NCBI GenBank assembly: GCA_016211185.1
Contig: JACQST010000028.1
Span: 1-32,617, forward strand
Origin: Candidatus Woesearchaeota archaeon
Lineage (GTDB): Archaea; Nanobdellota; Nanobdellia; Woesearchaeales; UBA10216
Reading direction: 5' to 3'
Length of the DNA: 32,617 bases
Position 1 is the stretch's first letter. Each line of letters opens with the position of its first letter. Position numbers and translations under genes: made by a program. Under the pieces are notes generated by a model. The model had not been told where the DNA came from. It was given only the letters and a program-made list of their open reading frames with translations, and searched no databases. Shown here piece after piece: positions 29,923-32,617 of this stretch.

Positions 29923-32617
29923 ATGGAAATAAGAAAAATATCCGAGCACGAATGGGAGCTTCCAAAAACAGCAGGAATGCACGTCCCCGCGAGGATATTC
30001 GCGACAGAAAAGCTAATAGAAAAGATAAAGCAGGACAGAACACTGCAGCAGGCAGCAAACGTCGCACACCTCAAAGGAATACAGAAATACTCATACGTGA
30101 TGCCAGACGCGCATGAAGGCTACGGCTTCCCAATAGGAGGCGTCGCGGCATTTGACATCGAAGAAGGAATAATAAGCCCTGGAGGAATAGGCTACGACGT
30201 GAATTGCATCACAGGCGATTCTGAAATTCTCAGCCCGCTCGGGCATCACAGAAAAATAAGGGAGTTCCATCACCTTTTCAGCGAGAACATTGGAAGAAAC
30301 ACCAGCCTCTTACTGCTACAACAAGGCCCGACTGTGTCCTCATTGGAAGGCACCGAGATAAAGGAAAAGGAAGCACAATTCTTCATAGAGAAGCCAGACC
30401 CTCAGGAAATCTTTGAGATAACAACAGAACTCGGGTTCAGGCTAAAAGCCACTGGCGACCATCCTTTCCTGACAGACTCAGGCATGCAACCACTCACAGA
30501 TTTAAAGAAAGGCTCAACGGTTGCAATACACCCCTTTTCAGGCATTCCTTTCGAAGAACCAGACGCCACAACAATCGTTGACGCGAGCTCAGTGCCAGGC
30601 GCTGTCAGAAACGAGCTGGAGAAAAGAGGCCTGCTGCCACTGAAGCAGAACTCAAAAGCCACGCCGTACCTCGCAAAGATTCTCGGATACATCACCGGAG
30701 ACGGACTGGTATACTTCACCAGAAACAAAGGCCATGTACACGCGTACGGCTCCAAAGAAGACCTCGAGACAATGTCTGACGACATAAAAAAAATAGGCTA
30801 CTCAGCAAGGATATACGCCAGAACAAGAAGCCACAAAATAACTTCACAGTATGGAACAAGGGAATTTTTATCCACAGCATATGAGCTCCACTGCCCATCA
30901 ACATCACTGGCCACCCTGATGACAATCATCGGAATGCCTCTCGGCAGAAAAACCGCAAGCCAGCACACAGTTCCCGAATGGATAAAAAACTCAAAAAGCT
31001 GGATAAAAAGGCTGTACCTTGCAGGACTGTTCGGAGCAGAGCTCAGCACCCCGTCAACGCTTTCAAAAACAGGCTTCTACAGCCCGGTAATCTCCAAAAA
31101 CAAGGAAAAGCCTCATCTGGAAGCAGGGAGGAAATTCCTTATCGACATAATGCTCCTCCTTGAGCAGCTTGGCGTAAAGTGCACAAGGATAAGCCAACGA
31201 AAAGAACACCCGAACAAGCAGAACGACGTATACAGACTGCGCCTTGCAATATCTTCAGAAGAAACAAACCTTCTCAAGCTCTTCAGGACAATAGGGTTTG
31301 AATACAACAAGAAGCTGAGCCTGTTCGCAAACATCGCCACAGTCTACATATTGCGCAAAAAAACCCTCCAGCAGAAGAGAACTGAGATATCATTGAAAGC
31401 AAAAGAACTGAGGAAAAAAGGCCTTAAACTCGTCGAAGCAAAAAAGATACTGGCTTGTGACGAGGCAAACGAAAGATTCATTTATTCCTTCAAAAGATAT
31501 GTTTCCGAAGCGCTAATCCAGATGCAATCAGGCTTCCTCACAGATAAGGTGAAAGAGATACGCAGGCTCGAAACCAAGGAAAAAGTCTATGACTTCACTA
31601 TCCAAGATTCACATAACTTCATTGCAAACGGGCTCATCGTGTCAAACTGTGGAGTGAGGCTCGTGAAAACAGACTTCACAGCAGAAGAAATACTCCCAAA
31701 AAGAACACAGCTCCTTAACGAGCTCTTCAACGAAATACCATCCGGAGTCGGAAAGGGAGGAATAACCAAGCTATCAAAAGACGAGCTCCTCGAGCTCCTT
31801 GAGAAAGGCTCAGAATGGAGCCTCGAACACGGCTACGGAACCAAGGAAGACCTCGAAACAACAGAGGAAAAAGGCAGAATGAAGCAGGCAGAGCCCAACA
31901 CTGTTTCCGAAAGAGCCCTCGCAAGAGGAAAACCCCAGCTTGGCACTCTTGGGGCAGGCAACCACTTCCTCGAGATACAAAAAATAGATGAGATATACGA
32001 CGAGGAAGCCGCAGACGCACTCGGACTCCAGAAAGGAAAGACCACAGTCATGATACACTGCGGTTCAAGAGGGCTCGGGCACCAGATAGCAACAGACTAC
32101 ATACAGCAGATGGAAAGAAGATTCGGCTACGAACACCTTCCAGATAGGGAACTCGTGAACGCACCCCTCAACTCAGAACTCGGCCAGAAATACTTCAAGG
32201 CAATGTGCGCAGGCATGAACTACGCGTTCGCAAACAGGCAGATGATAGCGCACTGGGTAAGGGACTCATTCAAGAAAGTCCTCGGAACAGACCAGGGCAT
32301 GAAGCAGGTATACGACGTATGCCACAACATAGCAAAACTGGAAACACACAAGGTTGACGGCGAAAGAAAAAAGGTCTGTGTGCACAGGAAAGGAGCAACA
32401 AGGGCGTTCGGGCCAGGACATGACGACGTCCCTGAAAGATACAGGAAAATCGGGCAGCCAGTCCTGATACCGGGCAGCATGGGAACAGCAAGCTATGTGC
32501 TTCTTGGAACAAGGTCTGCAGAGGACATAAGCTTCTCAAGCAGCGCACACGGGGCAGGAAGGGAACTCAGCAGGGCAGCAGCAATAAGGCAGTTCAGGGG
32601 CGAAACAGTCGCAAAAG
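29923..32617 (+). CDS. rtcB: tRNA-splicing ligase RtcB, intein-containing, 3' end cut by the window
   Basis: The frame is open without a stop to the end of the window (898 codons seen). The N-extein has 94 residues (VMPDAHEGYGFPIGGVAAFD, then GGIGYDVN). An intein follows, and the C-extein resumes CGVRL at 31648. C-extein motifs are GAGNHFLEI, HCGSRGLGHQ, HRKGATRAFGPG, PGSMGTASYVLLG and AHGAGRELSR, whose histidine is the guanylylation site in this family. After splicing the product is an RNA ligase joining 2',3'-cyclic phosphate and 5'-OH ends in tRNA splicing and RNA repair, using Mn and GTP with archease help. About 65 C-terminal residues should lie beyond the window. Confidence 0.95.
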   Translation, partial: MEIRKISEHEWELPKTAGMHVPARIFATEKLIEKIKQDRTLQQAANVAHLKGIQKYSYVMPDAHEGYGFPIGGVAAFDIEEGIISPGGIGYDVNCITGDSEILSPLGHHRKIREFHHLFSENIGRNTSLLLLQQGPTVSSLEGTEIKEKEAQFFIEKPDPQEIFEITTELGFRLKATGDHPFLTDSGMQPLTDLKKGSTVAIHPFSGIPFEEPDATTIVDASSVPGAVRNELEKRGLLPLKQNSKATPYLAKILGYITGDGLVYFTRNKGHVHAYGSKEDLETMSDDIKKIGYSARIYARTRSHKITSQYGTREFLSTAYELHCPSTSLATLMTIIGMPLGRKTASQHTVPEWIKNSKSWIKRLYLAGLFGAELSTPSTLSKTGFYSPVISKNKEKPHLEAGRKFLIDIMLLLEQLGVKCTRISQRKEHPNKQNDVYRLRLAISSEETNLLKLFRTIGFEYNKKLSLFANIATVYILRKKTLQQKRTEISLKAKELRKKGLKLVEAKKILACDEANERFIYSFKRYVSEALIQMQSGFLTDKVKEIRRLETKEKVYDFTIQDSHNFIANGLIVSNCGVRLVKTDFTAEEILPKRTQLLNELFNEIPSGVGKGGITKLSKDELLELLEKGSEWSLEHGYGTKEDLETTEEKGRMKQAEPNTVSERALARGKPQLGTLGAGNHFLEIQKIDEIYDEEAADALGLQKGKTTVMIHCGSRGLGHQIATDYIQQMERRFGYEHLPDRELVNAPLNSELGQKYFKAMCAGMNYAFANRQMIAHWVRDSFKKVLGTDQGMKQVYDVCHNIAKLETHKVDGERKKVCVHRKGATRAFGPGHDDVPERYRKIGQPVLIPGSMGTASYVLLGTRSAEDISFSSSAHGAGRELSRAAAIRQFRGETVAK
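30205..31647 (+). mobile_element. Intein with LAGLIDADG homing endonuclease in RtcB
   Basis: The 481-residue in-frame intervening protein starts with Cys1 (CITGDSEIL, block A), carries TGDHPFLT (block B) and ends SHNFIANGLIVSN before the +1 cysteine of the extein. Two LAGLIDADG-type motifs are present: LGYITGDGL (about residue 162) and YLAGLFGAEL (about 271). Each keeps an acidic residue, so the endonuclease looks intact. The insertion site is GYDVN/CGVRL, directly before the Mn-binding active-site cysteine, so unspliced RtcB must be inactive. Inteins in archaeal RtcB are known. The residue before the terminal Asn is Ser rather than the usual His. Parts of the insert are lower in GC than the exteins. 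Confidence 0.93.

Overview
This window is archaeal. Markers include a diphthine synthase, an archaeal DnaG-type TOPRIM protein, a RIO1 kinase, archease beside an intein-containing RtcB tRNA ligase, an archaeal FtsZ, and promoters with a TATA box about 26 bp upstream of the start codon (leaderless genes). DUF5667, the small Arg/Lys-rich zinc-ribbon protein and the short KITID-type protein are family types I associate with DPANN archaea, so a DPANN lineage is my best guess. It is an inference, and no rRNA is present to confirm it. Coding strands favour A-ending codons (ATA, ACA, AGA/AGG).

Layout: (1) 28-1410 minus: exported coiled-coil/DUF5667 protein. (2) 1613-8903 plus: a tight four-gene operon of PrkA-type AAA+ protein, DUF444/YeaH-type VWA protein, SpoVR, and a second, divergent PrkA. 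(3) 8924-11325 minus: winged-helix protein, diphthine synthase, and a DUF4143-type ATPase of visibly lower GC. (4) 11507-20303: a glycogen/alpha-glucan island. It has a GH15-like hydrolase (+), a 36-codon small gene (+), then debranching enzyme, GalT-like protein and a eukaryote-type (GT3) glycogen synthase as one overlapping minus operon. Divergent from these are a small ORF, a GT4/GT5 glucosyltransferase, a GH57 amylase-like protein and a DUF5752-like protein. (5) 20351-23017: zinc-ribbon protein (-), an unrecognised 188-aa protein (+), a MIP18/SufT-like Fe-S assembly factor (+), a 356-bp T/G-rich repeat region, and ftsZ (+). (6) 23146-25662 minus: RIO1 kinase, then two tandem, distantly paralogous proteins of unknown family. 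(7) 25663-26110: a non-coding stretch with its own TATA box and several stable hairpins, ending at dnaG. (8) 26111-32617 plus: dnaG, two single-pass surface/pilin-like proteins, a small acidic protein, archease, and rtcB with an inserted intein, cut by the window end.

The genes fall into functional groups. One is a putative stress/starvation signalling module (PrkA/DUF444/SpoVR). A second is a near-complete store for making and degrading alpha-glucan (synthase, glucosyltransferase, debrancher, GH15, GH57, GalT). The third is informational housekeeping: translation factor modification, RNA repair, RNA degradation/priming and cell division. The least explained parts are the tandem unknown paralogs, the structured non-coding region before dnaG, the repeat region before ftsZ, and the small ORFs inside the glycogen island.
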